Shown one piece after another: positions 51,919-61,785 of a stretch of DNA of 64,000 bases. The notes under the pieces were generated by a model. It was not told where the DNA came from and ran no database searches. It saw only the letters and a program-made list of their open reading frames with translations. Positions within the stretch are counted from its first letter, which is position 1; the number at the start of each line of letters is the position of its first letter. Source of the DNA: Io17-Chloro-G2 sp963663135 (GTDB lineage Bacteria; Chloroflexota; Dehalococcoidia; Lucifugimonadales; UBA3495); the NCBI GenBank assembly GCA_963663135.2, contig CAXXRM010000002.1:620001-684000 (forward strand). The letters run 5' to 3'. The translations under genes were made by a program, and so were the position numbers.

Positions 51919-52953
51919 ATGAAGGCATTGTTTGTAGACCGGCCCGGCCGGCCCCCGGCGCTCTCGGTGAGGGAAGTTCCTACCCCGACCCCCGCACTGG
52001 GAGAGGTCTTGGTCCGCGTGGAAGCCTGCGGGTTTTGCCACCATGACCTGCTGGTTATGACGGGCGCCCTGCGCCGGGGCGTTGCGCCGGGAGTTATCCT
52101 GGGCCACGAAATTTCCGGCGCTGTCGCCGCCACCGGCAACGGTGTTACCCGCTTAAAGGAAGGGGACCCGGTGGTCAGCATCCTCACCGCGGCATGCGGG
52201 ACCTGCGACCGATGCCGCCAGGGTCGGGAGCACCGCTGCCGGGTTGGACGGGGTATCGGCCACGGTCGCAACGGCGGGTTCGCCGAATACGCTGCCTTGC
52301 CCGAGTCTTGCCTGGTGAAAATACCGGACACCTTCGACCTTGCCCAGGCAGCCCTTTTCGCCTGCCCGATTGGAGTCTCTCTGCAGGCCATTCAATATTC
52401 CGCCCGGGTCCAACCCTTCGAAACCGTCGTGGTCACTGGCGCCGGGGGAGGTCTTGGCATTCATGCTGTGCAGGCGGCGACGGCATTGGGGGCCCGGGTC
52501 CTGGCGGTGACTTCTTCTCCCGAAAAGCTTGGCGCAATCGCAACCATGGGGGGCGAGGAGATACTGCACACTGAAGAACTGGACTTCAGCGAAATGGTCC
52601 TGGCCCTTACCGAAGACCAGGGGGCCCCGGTGGTGATTGATACCGTGGGTTCGCCCCTTTTCCCGTCCAGTTGGGCCAGCCTGGCCCAGTACGGGCGGTT
52701 GGCACTTCTGGGGGAGGTAGGCGGAGGCTCGGTGGCGTTGAACCTGGCGGAAATTATCTTCCGGGACGCCCAAATCCTGGGGTCTTCCGGCGTGTCCCTG
52801 GCCGTGGTAGAACAGGTGGCCGGCATGGCCGCCCGGGGTGAGTTGCGCCCCACAATTAGCCGGAGCTTTTCGCTTGATGAAGCGGGCGCCGCCTTTGAGC
52901 TTTTGGCCACCCGCTCGGTCCTGGGCCGGCTGGTGTTCAGACCGGGCTGGTGA
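51919..52953 (+). CDS. zinc-binding alcohol dehydrogenase (MDR family)
   Basis: A 344-residue medium-chain dehydrogenase. Catalytic Zn ligands are CGFCHHD (Cys near residue 38) and GHEISG (His). The structural Zn Cys set is CGTCDRCRQGREHRCRVG. The Rossmann loop is VVTGAGGGLGIHAVQAA near 175. TATAAT at 51904-51909 lies only 10 nt before the ATG, suggesting a nearly leaderless transcript. The ORF is open further upstream, but that part lies in the promoter region. Substrate unknown. Confidence 0.88.
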   Translation: MKALFVDRPGRPPALSVREVPTPTPALGEVLVRVEACGFCHHDLLVMTGALRRGVAPGVILGHEISGAVAATGNGVTRLKEGDPVVSILTAACGTCDRCRQGREHRCRVGRGIGHGRNGGFAEYAALPESCLVKIPDTFDLAQAALFACPIGVSLQAIQYSARVQPFETVVVTGAGGGLGIHAVQAATALGARVLAVTSSPEKLGAIATMGGEEILHTEELDFSEMVLALTEDQGAPVVIDTVGSPLFPSSWASLAQYGRLALLGEVGGGSVALNLAEIIFRDAQILGSSGVSLAVVEQVAGMAARGELRPTISRSFSLDEAGAAFELLATRSVLGRLVFRPGW

Positions 52954-52992
52954 CCGGCGGTTTAACCGTCTCCGGCGCCGGGCCCTATTACG

Positions 52993-53985
52993 TTACCGCC
53001 CAAATAGGGAAAACAGTCCCGCCGCCGCGGCAGCGGGCGCCCTCCGGCCCAGTCGGAACACCCGGCCCAATTCACCCCGGTCCCAAATCACCAGGAATTG
53101 GCTGGCGATGAAGATGGAGCTATAGGTCCCGCACACCGCGCCGATGGCCACCGCCAGCAACAGCTCCCTGATGCTAGGGCCTCCCAGCAGCAACATTGCC
53201 ACCAGCACGAAAAGGGTGGTGCAGCTGGTGTTTAGCGAGCGTCCGATGGTCTCTATGACGCTGAAGTTCACCGTAACGTCCAACCGACGGTCGGGATGCC
53301 GGATGATGTTCTCCCGAATGCGGTCAAACACGACGATGGTGTCGTTTACGCTGTAACCCGCAACGATCAGGATTCCGACGATGAACATGGAGTTCACTTC
53401 CATGTTGATGACCCGGCCCAGGATGGAAAACACGCCAAGCACCACCAGCACGTCGTGCACCAGGGCGAGTATGGCGCTGACGCCGTAGCGGTAGGCCTTG
53501 GGAACCCGGCGGAAGGCGTACCAAACGTAAAGCAAGATGAACACCGACGCCGCCAGCACGGCAAAGAAGGCGTTGCGCACCGTTTCCGCCGCAATTATCG
53601 GCGAAACCGATGCGAAGTCCACCTTTTTTCGATCCAGCCCCAGAAATTCTTCCAGGTCCCTCTCAATAATCTCCCGCTCGGACAGGCCACCCCCTACCGC
53701 CTCTTCCAACTGTATCGTGCGGATGAACGCGTCGCGACTGCCTATCTTTTGGACCAGCGCTTCCGGGTGTCCCAAAGCGTCCAATCTCTGCTGTATCTGC
53801 TCTTCTTCGACCGGTCGGTCAAAGCTGACCTGCAATACCGCGCCGCTGCTGAAATCGATGCCAGGGTTTAGTCCCGAATTCAGGGTCGACCAGCCGGGAG
53901 GAGCAATCATCGAAATGAGCCCAGGCAGGATCAGTAGCGCGGAGAATAGGAAGTACCACCCGCGTTTTCCCACTATGTTGACCAC
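52993..53985 (-). CDS. secF: protein translocase subunit SecF
   Basis: A 330-residue membrane protein with six helices. The periplasmic domain opens NPGIDFSSGAVLQVSFDRP after helix 1. The SecF core has VLAASVFILLYVWYAFR, VNSMFIVGILIVAGYSVNDTIVVFDRIRENI and NTSCTTLFVLVAMLLLGGPS. It lies 2 nt after secD and works with it to drive protein export. Confidence 0.94.
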   Translation of the reverse strand: MVNIVGKRGWYFLFSALLILPGLISMIAPPGWSTLNSGLNPGIDFSSGAVLQVSFDRPVEEEQIQQRLDALGHPEALVQKIGSRDAFIRTIQLEEAVGGGLSEREIIERDLEEFLGLDRKKVDFASVSPIIAAETVRNAFFAVLAASVFILLYVWYAFRRVPKAYRYGVSAILALVHDVLVVLGVFSILGRVINMEVNSMFIVGILIVAGYSVNDTIVVFDRIRENIIRHPDRRLDVTVNFSVIETIGRSLNTSCTTLFVLVAMLLLGGPSIRELLLAVAIGAVCGTYSSIFIASQFLVIWDRGELGRVFRLGRRAPAAAAAGLFSLFGR

Positions 53986-53987
53986 TA

Positions 53988-55997
53988 CTAACCGCCTCCC
54001 TGCGCCACCGGGCCGGTGCGTCGTATCTTCTCCGGAGTGTAAAGGCTGATACGGTGCGCCAGGCCAATCAACCCCGTCAGTTGAAGCAGGTTACGGCTCA
54101 CGAAGACTGCGGTAAACATGCTGACCGCGACCCCCAGGAACAAGCTGATCGCAAACCCGGTGACCAGGCCTCCGCCCAGCCGGTCGCCAAACCAAAGGAG
54201 CACCAGACAAGTGATCATCGTGGACACGTTGCTGTCCCGGATAGCCGGCCAAGCCCGGCTGAACCCTACTTCCATTGACGATCCCAGGGTCCGGCCAATG
54301 CGCATCTCTTCCTTCATCCTTTCAAATATCAGGATGTTGGCATCCACCGCCATGCCGATGGATAGTATGAACCCCCCGATGTGGGACAAGGTCAGCGTAA
54401 TGGGTATCATTTTGAATAATGCCAGCAGCGCCACGGCGTAAAAGACCAGGGCCAGCGACGCCACCACGCCCGCCATTCGGTAGTAGGCCAGCATGAACAG
54501 CATGACGATGCCCAGGCCGACAAATCCGGCCAACAGGCTGTTGCGCAAGGACTCGGATCCCAGCAAAGCCTCCACGTCTCTTTCCTGGATCAACTTTAGG
54601 GGCACGGGCAAACGTCCGGACTCCAGTTGGATGGCAATGGTCCGGGCTTCCTCCCGGGTAAAGTTGCCGGTGATCTGGCTCCTGCCGTCACGAATCCAGG
54701 CCCGCGCCACCGGCGCAATCAATTCATCGTCATCCAGGAACACCGCAATCCTTCCCGTGTCCTGGCGCTGGAAGAGCCTCCGGGTAAGATCGGAGAAAAC
54801 CTCGGCCCCACGGCCGTCAAACTGGATATTGATGGCCCAGCCCACACCCGAAGGGTCTGCGGACACGTCAGCCCTGGCCAGATTGTCGCCGGTCAGCCCG
54901 ATTTCAGCATCGGTGAAAGTGATGCAGGAAGGATCGCTGCAAGTACGTTCCCTGAACTCCAGCCTTGCCGTCTGGCCAATCAATTCTTTGGCGTCATCGA
55001 TGCCGCTGGTGACCGAAAACTGATTGATGGCGCCGATTTTCGCTTTCAGGACATTGGATAAATCCCGGCGGGCGTCCGGGCTAAGGGTGGCAGACCTGAT
55101 TTGCAGCTCCCGGTCGCTCAGCCAGAGGATATTGAGATTTTCCACACCCGATGAAGCAAGCGCAGCTTCCAGGTCGGCAAGAACCTGATCGTCTTCGACC
55201 GGCTCTGCAAACTGCACCCGGGTCAACGAGCCGGTGGCCCCTGGCAACTGGATTATGACCCGGTCATCGCCGAACTGTTGGATGATGGGTTCCTCGGTGC
55301 CGAAGCGGTTTACCCGCTTGGTGATAATGTCCAGCACGCCCGCCATCTGGTCTGCCGTGGGCTCTCCAATCTGCGTCACTTCAAAAGAGAGCAGGTCCCC
55401 ATACTCGGCCTCCAGCGCATCGCGTAACTCTTGAATGACCAGATCGTCGAGCGACTCGGAACTGATCCGGAAACTGTTGAGGCTGCGCTCCTCAACCGAG
55501 AATTCTGTCTGTAGGGCCGTTTCCAGGGTTTCGGTCAGTTGCTCGGTGGTGACTACCCTGGATTCGGGCTGGGCTTCCGGCGCGCTCTGAGCTTCCGGCT
55601 CCTCCGAATCTTGGGAGGCCGGGCCGTCCTCCGCAGCACCCTCCGGGGCTGCCCCGGTTTCGTCACCGGGCGCAGGGGTGTCTTCCGAGGCCTCCTCGGG
55701 GGGGTCGGCTACTTCTAGAGCCGAAGGTTCGGGCGCCGAGGGTTCGGGCGCCGAGGGTTCGGGAGGATTCGTCGAAATAATGACGTCCAATCTGGTGCCG
55801 GTGTCGGCCTGGTAGACCAGGTGACCGCCGCCCTGCAGGTCAAGGCCAAGCTTCAATCCCATCGGACCGTTGCCGCTCCTTTCCAGGGCGGGGAAACCGG
55901 GTATGTCTACATTGACGTCCCTGAATCCCAGGGCTGCCAGGGCAATGCCCAAGATCAGCAATATTAGAATGGAAAGCCGGATATTCCGGGCCCGCAT
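53988..55997 (-). CDS. secD: protein translocase subunit SecD with acidic insert
   Basis: A 669-residue SecD. Helix 1 (IRLSILILLILGIALAALGF) is followed by GLKLGLDLQGGGHLVYQ. C-terminal helices carry LLAGFVGLGIVMLFMLAYYR, ILSIGMAVDANILIFERMKEE and STMITCLVLLWFG. Between the first conserved block and the main periplasmic domain, residues about 78-147 form an extra Glu/Pro/Ala-rich low-complexity loop with PEPSA repeats. This is not found in E. coli SecD and is presumably an exported flexible spacer. Confidence 0.93.
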   Translation of the reverse strand: MRARNIRLSILILLILGIALAALGFRDVNVDIPGFPALERSGNGPMGLKLGLDLQGGGHLVYQADTGTRLDVIISTNPPEPSAPEPSAPEPSALEVADPPEEASEDTPAPGDETGAAPEGAAEDGPASQDSEEPEAQSAPEAQPESRVVTTEQLTETLETALQTEFSVEERSLNSFRISSESLDDLVIQELRDALEAEYGDLLSFEVTQIGEPTADQMAGVLDIITKRVNRFGTEEPIIQQFGDDRVIIQLPGATGSLTRVQFAEPVEDDQVLADLEAALASSGVENLNILWLSDRELQIRSATLSPDARRDLSNVLKAKIGAINQFSVTSGIDDAKELIGQTARLEFRERTCSDPSCITFTDAEIGLTGDNLARADVSADPSGVGWAINIQFDGRGAEVFSDLTRRLFQRQDTGRIAVFLDDDELIAPVARAWIRDGRSQITGNFTREEARTIAIQLESGRLPVPLKLIQERDVEALLGSESLRNSLLAGFVGLGIVMLFMLAYYRMAGVVASLALVFYAVALLALFKMIPITLTLSHIGGFILSIGMAVDANILIFERMKEEMRIGRTLGSSMEVGFSRAWPAIRDSNVSTMITCLVLLWFGDRLGGGLVTGFAISLFLGVAVSMFTAVFVSRNLLQLTGLIGLAHRISLYTPEKIRRTGPVAQGGG

Positions 55998-56000
55998 TTA

Positions 56001-57515
56001 CTACTCCCGCGCTGGTCGGTCTGATACGGTCTGTTCCGCCAAGGCCAACGCCTCCTCCCGAGTGTGAATTTCCCCCGAAGCGTGTGCTTCGGTAATTGCT
56101 GCCAGAATCTCTCCCACCAACGGGCCTGGCTCCAGGGCCAGATGGTCCATCAGGTCGTGGCCCGTTATCAGGCGGGTCGGGCCCTGGGGCCGCGGTTGCT
56201 CTAGGCCGCATTCCAACACACGGCCAATCATTCTAGCATGAGCCGACCACTGTTCCAGCGACAGATTGGGACCTTTCGCGGCCAAATAGTCCGCCAGGGC
56301 CAGGAAAAGGGTATCTACGGCCACCCCTCCCAGGTCGCGGAAATACCGGTGAATCGCCCGGGGTGTGGGCTCTTGACCCTTCTGGCTCATGTTCCCCGGC
56401 CTCAGGTGGTGCGTCACCATATCGCGGACCATGCCGACGGCGCGGGAGCCCAGCCGCAATTGGGTCAACCGACTCTCCGCCATCGATGCTCCAAGCTCGG
56501 AGTGGCCCAGGAACCGGGTCTTGCCGGTTTCATCGGTGGCTTTGGTCTGCGGCTTTGCGATGTCGTGGAACAGGGCCGCCAGTTTCAGAATGGTCCGGCG
56601 GGAATGACCGTCGCTGATGTTTTCGCTGAAGTAGTCAGTGGTTTCCGGAGTCCAGGGGACGAAAATGAACACCGGCGAGTTTTGATGCCCCCCGGTAATA
56701 TCCTCGGCTGCCTCTACGCAGTGCAGCACGTGTTCCCAAACGTCCCAATAGTGGACCACCGGTTGTTCCACTCCCTTGGTGGCTGCCAGTTCCGGGATTA
56801 GCCGGCAAAGGAGGTCCAGTCGGTCCAAAATCACCAAGTAACGCTTGGCGTTGGCCAAGGAAAGGATGCCCAGAAACTCGTCTCGCTGTCTCTCCGCCGA
56901 GACCTGGCTCAAAAGGTGTGCCTGTTGTCGCACCAGGCTGGCCGTTTCGGGGTCGAGGGCAAAGCCAAGCTGAGAGGCCAACCTGACCGAACGCAGCAGG
57001 CGGCCGGGGTCATCGTGAAAAATTGTGGGTGATATGGCCCGGATACGCTTCTGCACCAGGTCCGGGCGTCCCCCGGATGGGTCGATCACGCGGTCCGGCC
57101 AGTCCGCCCTTTGACGGTCGTCCCATTGCAGCGCCATTGCATCCACGGAAAAGTCCCGGCGCGCCAGGTCTTCCTGAATACTCCCGGAAAAGGAGGTAAC
57201 GTCGATAGTACAGGGTTGGCGCTCCCCGGATTCTTCCTCGGCCGGCGCCATCACCCGGAAGATTCCCCGGGTTGGGTCCAGGGGAGCGATGGAGCCGCCC
57301 AAGCGGCGGGCCAGGGACCGGGCAATGCGCTCTGAATCACCTTCGACCGCGAGATCCAGATCGTGTTGCGGGGTCCCGCCGGGGGAGCGGGACCGCAAGG
57401 CGTCGCGCAGGTATCCGCCCACTATGTATGCCGACGCGCGGTCGTCGACGAAACACCGGTTGATGCGGTCAAGGAAGGGTGAGTCTAAGCCTATTCCACC
57501 ATTGGCGATAGCCAT
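56001..57515 (-). CDS. tRNA nucleotidyltransferase / poly(A) polymerase with HD domain
   Basis: A class II CCA-adding or poly(A) polymerase-type enzyme of 504 residues. The nucleotidyltransferase head has AYIVGGYLRDALRS and DLDLAVEGDSERIA, with DFSVDAMAL. The RNA-binding neck contains PGRLLRSVRLASQLGFAL. An HD phosphohydrolase-type domain (LAALFHDIAKP, then HHLRPGN) lies near 330-400. The encoded CCA ends of the tRNAs here imply repair or general tailing rather than essential CCA synthesis. The ATG start has a weak ribosome site, with def 28 nt upstream. Confidence 0.9.
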   Translation of the reverse strand: MAIANGGIGLDSPFLDRINRCFVDDRASAYIVGGYLRDALRSRSPGGTPQHDLDLAVEGDSERIARSLARRLGGSIAPLDPTRGIFRVMAPAEEESGERQPCTIDVTSFSGSIQEDLARRDFSVDAMALQWDDRQRADWPDRVIDPSGGRPDLVQKRIRAISPTIFHDDPGRLLRSVRLASQLGFALDPETASLVRQQAHLLSQVSAERQRDEFLGILSLANAKRYLVILDRLDLLCRLIPELAATKGVEQPVVHYWDVWEHVLHCVEAAEDITGGHQNSPVFIFVPWTPETTDYFSENISDGHSRRTILKLAALFHDIAKPQTKATDETGKTRFLGHSELGASMAESRLTQLRLGSRAVGMVRDMVTHHLRPGNMSQKGQEPTPRAIHRYFRDLGGVAVDTLFLALADYLAAKGPNLSLEQWSAHARMIGRVLECGLEQPRPQGPTRLITGHDLMDHLALEPGPLVGEILAAITEAHASGEIHTREEALALAEQTVSDRPARE

Positions 57516-57543
57516 GAACGTCAAGGGCCTGTAGGGCCCCGCC

Positions 57544-58188
57544 TCAGGCTGGTCCGCGCTGGGGTTCCGACCCCTCCGCGGCATGGTGGCTCGCTGCGGT
57601 CACGGCGCTCTGTTGGTCCTCTTCAGCGGTATCGCCGGGAGGATCATCATCCCGCTCCGCGGCCGGTGGGCTGGACTCCCCCTCTGAGGATTCGTCCTCG
57701 TCGTCTTCCGATGGCTCGTCGGAGATCTTCCAGAGGCTGTCGGGAGACACCAGGTGGTCGATGAACAGGACGCCGCTGAGGTGGTCTGTCTCATGTTCCA
57801 AGGCCTGGGCCAACAGCTCATCGGCGTTTATGCGCACAACCTTGCCGTCCAACCCCAGGGCCTTGGCCCTGACTTTGACCGAACGCTTGACCATGCCCCG
57901 GTACCCAGGCAGGCTGAGGCAACCCTCCACGACTTCCCTCTCGCCTTCCCGGCGGGTAATCTCTGGATTGACTAACACCAGCGGTTCTTCCATGTCCGGG
58001 GTCTGAATGACGGCGACTTTTTCCAGGGACCCCACCTGGTTGGCGGCGAGCCCCACGCCGTGGTGACTGTGCATGGTCTCAACCATGTCGGATGCAAACT
58101 TTTTCAAACCTGGCAGGATCTTGCCTACTTTGTTGGCGTGCTTCCGCAAGATGGGATCAGGCACCAGCCGCATGTTCAGAATCGTCAA
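57544..58188 (-). CDS. def: peptide deformylase with acidic C-terminal tail
   Basis: A 214-residue deformylase. All three motifs are present: GVGLAANQVG, EGCLSLPGYRG and QALEHETDHLSGVLFID (metal His pair in HETDH). About 50 residues after the core form an acidic, low-complexity tail (EDDEDESSEGESS and on) that is absent from standard enzymes. It is the first gene of the def-cca-secD-secF run. Confidence 0.94.
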   Translation of the reverse strand: MTILNMRLVPDPILRKHANKVGKILPGLKKFASDMVETMHSHHGVGLAANQVGSLEKVAVIQTPDMEEPLVLVNPEITRREGEREVVEGCLSLPGYRGMVKRSVKVRAKALGLDGKVVRINADELLAQALEHETDHLSGVLFIDHLVSPDSLWKISDEPSEDDEDESSEGESSPPAAERDDDPPGDTAEEDQQSAVTAASHHAAEGSEPQRGPA

Positions 58189-58308
58189 CTCAAGACTCCT
58201 CTAGCCAGTAACCAGTAATGGTTCGCCTGCAGCCCGGCCCAATGGCTTTGACTGTCAGCTACAAAACCGGAGCGTCTCCGGCCATTCCTAGTGGACCTGG
58301 CCGGAATC

Positions 58309-58338
58309 ATTATATTGGGGCCAATCTGAGAGTGTAAA
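58309..58338 (-). promoter_or_regulatory. promoter of def-cca-secD-secF
   Basis: TTTACA, an 18-nt spacer and perfect TATAAT on the minus strand, about 120 nt before def and just after priA ends. A GC hairpin (about 58269-58302) lies in the leader. Confidence 0.8.
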
Positions 58339-58344
58339 GGCAAG

Positions 58345-60786
58345 CTACAGCACATGGACCGGGTCCACGTCAATGATACACCCGGGGCCGGGGTTCACTC
58401 CCTCCAAGAACCGGTGCAGACCGCGACCCCTTACCAACAGATGCCACCGGTGACGGCCGCGCAACCGGGAGGGCGTGCCGGGAGCCGGGCCTATGATTTG
58501 TACGTCGGTCAACCCTTGCGCCGAGGCCTGGTGTCGGAGTTGCCTGGCCATGGCCAACGCCGCCCGCTGACAGACCGCCGGGTCTGCGTCCTGCCATACC
58601 ATGTGCACCAACCGGTTGAATGGAGGATTGCCCATCTGGCGGCGAAATTGCATTTCTTGGCGGTATAGCAACCCGTAGTCCTGGCTGGCGGCCGCCGTGA
58701 TTGCGTAGTGATCCGGGCGGTAGGTCTGGATTACAACTTTACCGGGCGAAGCCCCCCGGCCCGCCCGCCCGGCAACTTGACATAACAAACTGAAGTTGCG
58801 CTCGCCGGCCCGGAAGTCGGGTAGAAACAGCCCGACGTCGGCCAAGATGACTCCGACCAAAGTGACGTTGGGAACGTCCAATCCCTTGGCTACCATCTGG
58901 GTGCCAACCAGCACCTGGGTCTCGCCGCTGGTCAGCCGCCGCATGATCTCCCCGGCGCCGGATTCGGTCCCGGTCCCGCCCCGGTTGGTGTCGGCATCCC
59001 ACCGGTCCACCACCGCGTCCGGAAACCGTTCGGACACGGCATCCACCACCTTTTGGGTTCCGATTCCAAGCTGGCGGATATGGACTCCCCCGCAACTGCG
59101 GCAATGGCGTGGAAATCGGGTTTTCCGGTTGCACCGGTGGCACCACAGGCGGCCGTCGGCCGAATGGTGCGTCAAGGAAACGTTGCATCTGGAGCAGGTG
59201 GCGACGTAGCCGCAGTCACGGCACTGGACGATGGGTGCGCTGCCGCGACGGTTCAGAAACAAGATCGTCTGTTGTCCGGAACGCAGCCGCTCCGCCATGT
59301 ACCCGGCGAGGGGACGGCTAAAAATGCTTCTGTTGCCGTCCTTCAATTCCTGGCGCATATCACAGACTTCTACCTGGGCCATGTCCTGCCCTGGGTCACC
59401 GTCCGGGCTGTGAATGCGGCGAGGAAGCTCCAACAAGCGGTGATGGCCCCGGGCCGCATGGTAGTAGGTTTCTACGTCCGGAGTTGCGCTGCCCATGACT
59501 GCCGTTGCGCCGGTCAGACGGGACAACTCAAGGGCAGCGCTCCGGGCGTGGTAAAAGGGTTGAGACTCCACCTGCTTGTAGGTCCACTCGTGCTCCTCAT
59601 CGATGACAATGATTCCCAACTGCTCCAGCGGCGCGAACAGGGAACTTCTTGGTCCAACCACCACGTCGTAGGCGCCGTCGCGGATTTCCCACCACCGGTC
59701 AAACTTTTGCCGTGCCGTGAGTCCGCTGTGAAGCACCGCCACCCTGCCGGGAAATCGCGCGTTGACCCGTTCCAGGGTCTGGGGCGTAAGAGCGATCTCC
59801 GGCACCATGAAGATGGCCTGACCCCCCCGGTTGACCACCGTCTGGATAGCCCGGAGGTAAACCTCGGTCTTGCCGCTTCCGGTGACGCCATGAAGCAAAA
59901 AACTGCGCGCGGTTTTCTTGGGGTCCTCCAGAATCTGGACAATGCGGTCCAGGGCGTCTTGCTGTTCACCGGTCAAGTCGAGCCGCTGCGGGTTTAGCTC
60001 CTGGGGACGGACTGCCTCCGGGGCCGCCTCTTGGCGGACCCAGTCCATGCCCAATAGCCCCTTGGCGAACACCGCCCGTACCAACCCGTTGCCAAAAGTT
60101 TTGTTGGCCAGAGCGGCAGGATAAGTTCCGTTCTCGGACCGGATCGCCTCAACGAGCTCTTTTTGGCGCGGGGGTAGGCTGTCAAGGGTTGCCGCGGCGA
60201 GGGGTTCAAGGATGAAGAGGTAGCATTGGTACTTGGGAGAAATCTTGGGATGGTTCAAGTCGACCCGCCGGTCAACCAATCCCTTTTCAACCAGGCGGTG
60301 CAATTCCCGTTCCCCGGATCGCCCCAGCAGTTTCAGGAACTGCTTTTCTTCCAGGTGGCGCTTCTGGTCCAATTGTCCCAAGGCTTCTCTGCTCTGGGGG
60401 CGTAGTTGTTCTATCCGGGAGTCGGCTTCCCTTTCGGCGTGGTCGCGGCCGGAAATCCTCGAGCGCACCCTCCCCTCGAATCCCGGGGGCAGCATCAGTC
60501 CAAGGGCGCTGAATAAGGAGCAGAGGTAGTAGCGGCTGAGCCATTTGCCCAGGGCCAAGTGAGGTGCGCTAACCACTGGCGCGGGTTCAACCGCGTCCAG
60601 CACGTCGCGGGTTACTTCCACCTGAGGAGCCGAGGCCAACTGCATGACCACGCCCTGTAGAGTGCGGCGGCCAAAGGGGACCCAAACCAGTTGGCCGGGT
60701 TCTAGGGACATTCGAGGAGGGACGCTGTAGGAGAAGGTGCGCCCCGGGCCCACTGGGGCATCCACCGCCACTTCTACGTAGTCCAT
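58345..60786 (-). CDS. priA: primosomal protein N' (replication restart helicase PriA)
   Basis: An 813-residue superfamily 2 helicase that reloads replisomes at stalled forks. The N-terminal 3'-DNA-binding domain opens YVEVAVDAPVGPGRTFSYSV. The helicase core has Walker A GVTGSGKTEVYL near 305, IDEEHEW, and the motifs up to QTYRPDHYAI. A two-zinc insertion reads CRDCGYVATCSRCNVSLTHH and CHRCNRKTRFPRHCRSC, with all eight Cys. Full length. Confidence 0.95.
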   Translation of the reverse strand: MDYVEVAVDAPVGPGRTFSYSVPPRMSLEPGQLVWVPFGRRTLQGVVMQLASAPQVEVTRDVLDAVEPAPVVSAPHLALGKWLSRYYLCSLFSALGLMLPPGFEGRVRSRISGRDHAEREADSRIEQLRPQSREALGQLDQKRHLEEKQFLKLLGRSGERELHRLVEKGLVDRRVDLNHPKISPKYQCYLFILEPLAAATLDSLPPRQKELVEAIRSENGTYPAALANKTFGNGLVRAVFAKGLLGMDWVRQEAAPEAVRPQELNPQRLDLTGEQQDALDRIVQILEDPKKTARSFLLHGVTGSGKTEVYLRAIQTVVNRGGQAIFMVPEIALTPQTLERVNARFPGRVAVLHSGLTARQKFDRWWEIRDGAYDVVVGPRSSLFAPLEQLGIIVIDEEHEWTYKQVESQPFYHARSAALELSRLTGATAVMGSATPDVETYYHAARGHHRLLELPRRIHSPDGDPGQDMAQVEVCDMRQELKDGNRSIFSRPLAGYMAERLRSGQQTILFLNRRGSAPIVQCRDCGYVATCSRCNVSLTHHSADGRLWCHRCNRKTRFPRHCRSCGGVHIRQLGIGTQKVVDAVSERFPDAVVDRWDADTNRGGTGTESGAGEIMRRLTSGETQVLVGTQMVAKGLDVPNVTLVGVILADVGLFLPDFRAGERNFSLLCQVAGRAGRGASPGKVVIQTYRPDHYAITAAASQDYGLLYRQEMQFRRQMGNPPFNRLVHMVWQDADPAVCQRAALAMARQLRHQASAQGLTDVQIIGPAPGTPSRLRGRHRWHLLVRGRGLHRFLEGVNPGPGCIIDVDPVHVL

Positions 60787-60888
60787 GAGGTTAGCGCCTA
60801 GCCGGAGACATCACCATGACTGACGTTGTTGCTGCATTACCGGCTAAGACCGGCTGCAGCGTACCTTTCAACCCGCCCCGATGCCTGG

Positions 60889-61269
60889 CTATCCCCGACT
60901 TTGGGGCTGAGACCGGTCCCGACGGGGGACGGTCTTTTCCTTGATACGGGCCGCCCGGCCCTGGAGCCCGCGCAGGTAGTAAAGTTTGGCCCGCCGCACC
61001 GAACCCCGGCGGGTTACCTCTAGTGACTCGATTAATGGGGAATACCTGGGGAAAATCCGTTCAATTCCAATGCCGCCGGAAATCCGCCGGACCGTGAAGT
61101 TGGCGGCGGGACCATCCCCGTTCTGGAGCCGGATCACGACTCCTTGAAAAGCCTGGATCCGCTCCCGCTCTCCTTCCCGAATGCGGAAGTTGACCTTAAC
61201 GCTGTCGCCGGGGCCAAAGTCAGGAATGTTGGGATTGGCCCCCGTTTTTACTAATTGGTGGGTATCCAT
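60889..61269 (-). CDS. rplS: 50S ribosomal protein L19
   Basis: A 126-residue L19: FGPGDSVKVNFRIREGERER, IQAFQGVVIRLQNG, ISGGIGIERIFPRYSPLIES, and VTRRGSVRRAKLYYLRGLQG. The basic tail is about 12 residues longer than usual. It follows tRNA-Val by 62 nt on the same strand, and priA follows it by about 100 nt. Confidence 0.95.
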   Translation of the reverse strand: MDTHQLVKTGANPNIPDFGPGDSVKVNFRIREGERERIQAFQGVVIRLQNGDGPAANFTVRRISGGIGIERIFPRYSPLIESLEVTRRGSVRRAKLYYLRGLQGRAARIKEKTVPRRDRSQPQSRG

Positions 61270-61331
61270 AAGTCGTCGCCTGCTTCAAATAATGTGTTTG
61301 ATTCGTGAGCCCGTATGCCCCAGTCTGCCGG

Positions 61332-61408
61332 TGGTGGGCGGTAGTGGACTCGAACCACTGACCTCTTGCGTGTCGAGCAAGTACTCTAACCAGCTGAGCT
61401 AACCGCCC
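61332..61408 (-). tRNA. tRNA-Val(GAC)
   Basis: A complete 77-nt cloverleaf with encoded CCA: acceptor GGGCGGT/ACCGCCC, anticodon arm CTTGC-TCGACAC-GCAAG with anticodon GAC, T-arm AGTGG-TTCGAGT-CCACT. It lies just upstream of rplS. Confidence 0.96.
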
Positions 61409-61578
61409 ATAGTGAGGGTGTGACCGTGAGTCATGCCCGAGAATTCTAGCATGGAGAGTCCAAGCCCGTCCAACGGGGCACCGGCCCGCTCAGGGCAAGG
61501 AATTCTTACGTTACTGGCAAATCTTAGATCTAAAGTGATGCTTTATGGCCTCTTGTCCGACCGCGCCGGCCAGGGGCC

Positions 61579-61598
61579 ATTCCCGCCGCGGCGGGAAT
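61579..61598. repeat. 20-bp perfect palindrome (REP-like)
   Basis: ATTCCCGCCGCGGCGGGAAT is fully self-complementary, with short extra complementary flanks (GGCC...GGCC). It lies in a 386-nt region without a clear gene between tRNA-Val and the exporter. The sequence type resembles dispersed intergenic REP/MITE-like elements; no second copy occurs in this window. Confidence 0.5.
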
Positions 61599-61692
61599 CC
61601 AGGGCCCTGTCGGTGCGTCGATACGTGTATAGCAACGGGGAAACGCCCAACGTGCACCAGTCGCACCCCTCCACCTCCAAGGAGCGCTCTAT

Positions 61693-61785
61693 GGCATCTT
61701 AGACATCATCAAAACCGACCCGCTGGCTGATTACGACAAGTTCGTTCAGGCCTTCCAAGACCCCGACACTGTGCTGGAAATCTGA
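61693..61785 (+). pseudogene. possible C-terminal gene remnant
   Basis: An open stretch ends ILDIIKTDPLADYDKFVQAF, then QDPDTVLEI and TGA, with the composition of real protein but no start codon or ribosome site. It may be the last 30 residues of a deleted gene. I cannot name the family, and chance coding is possible. Confidence 0.35.
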
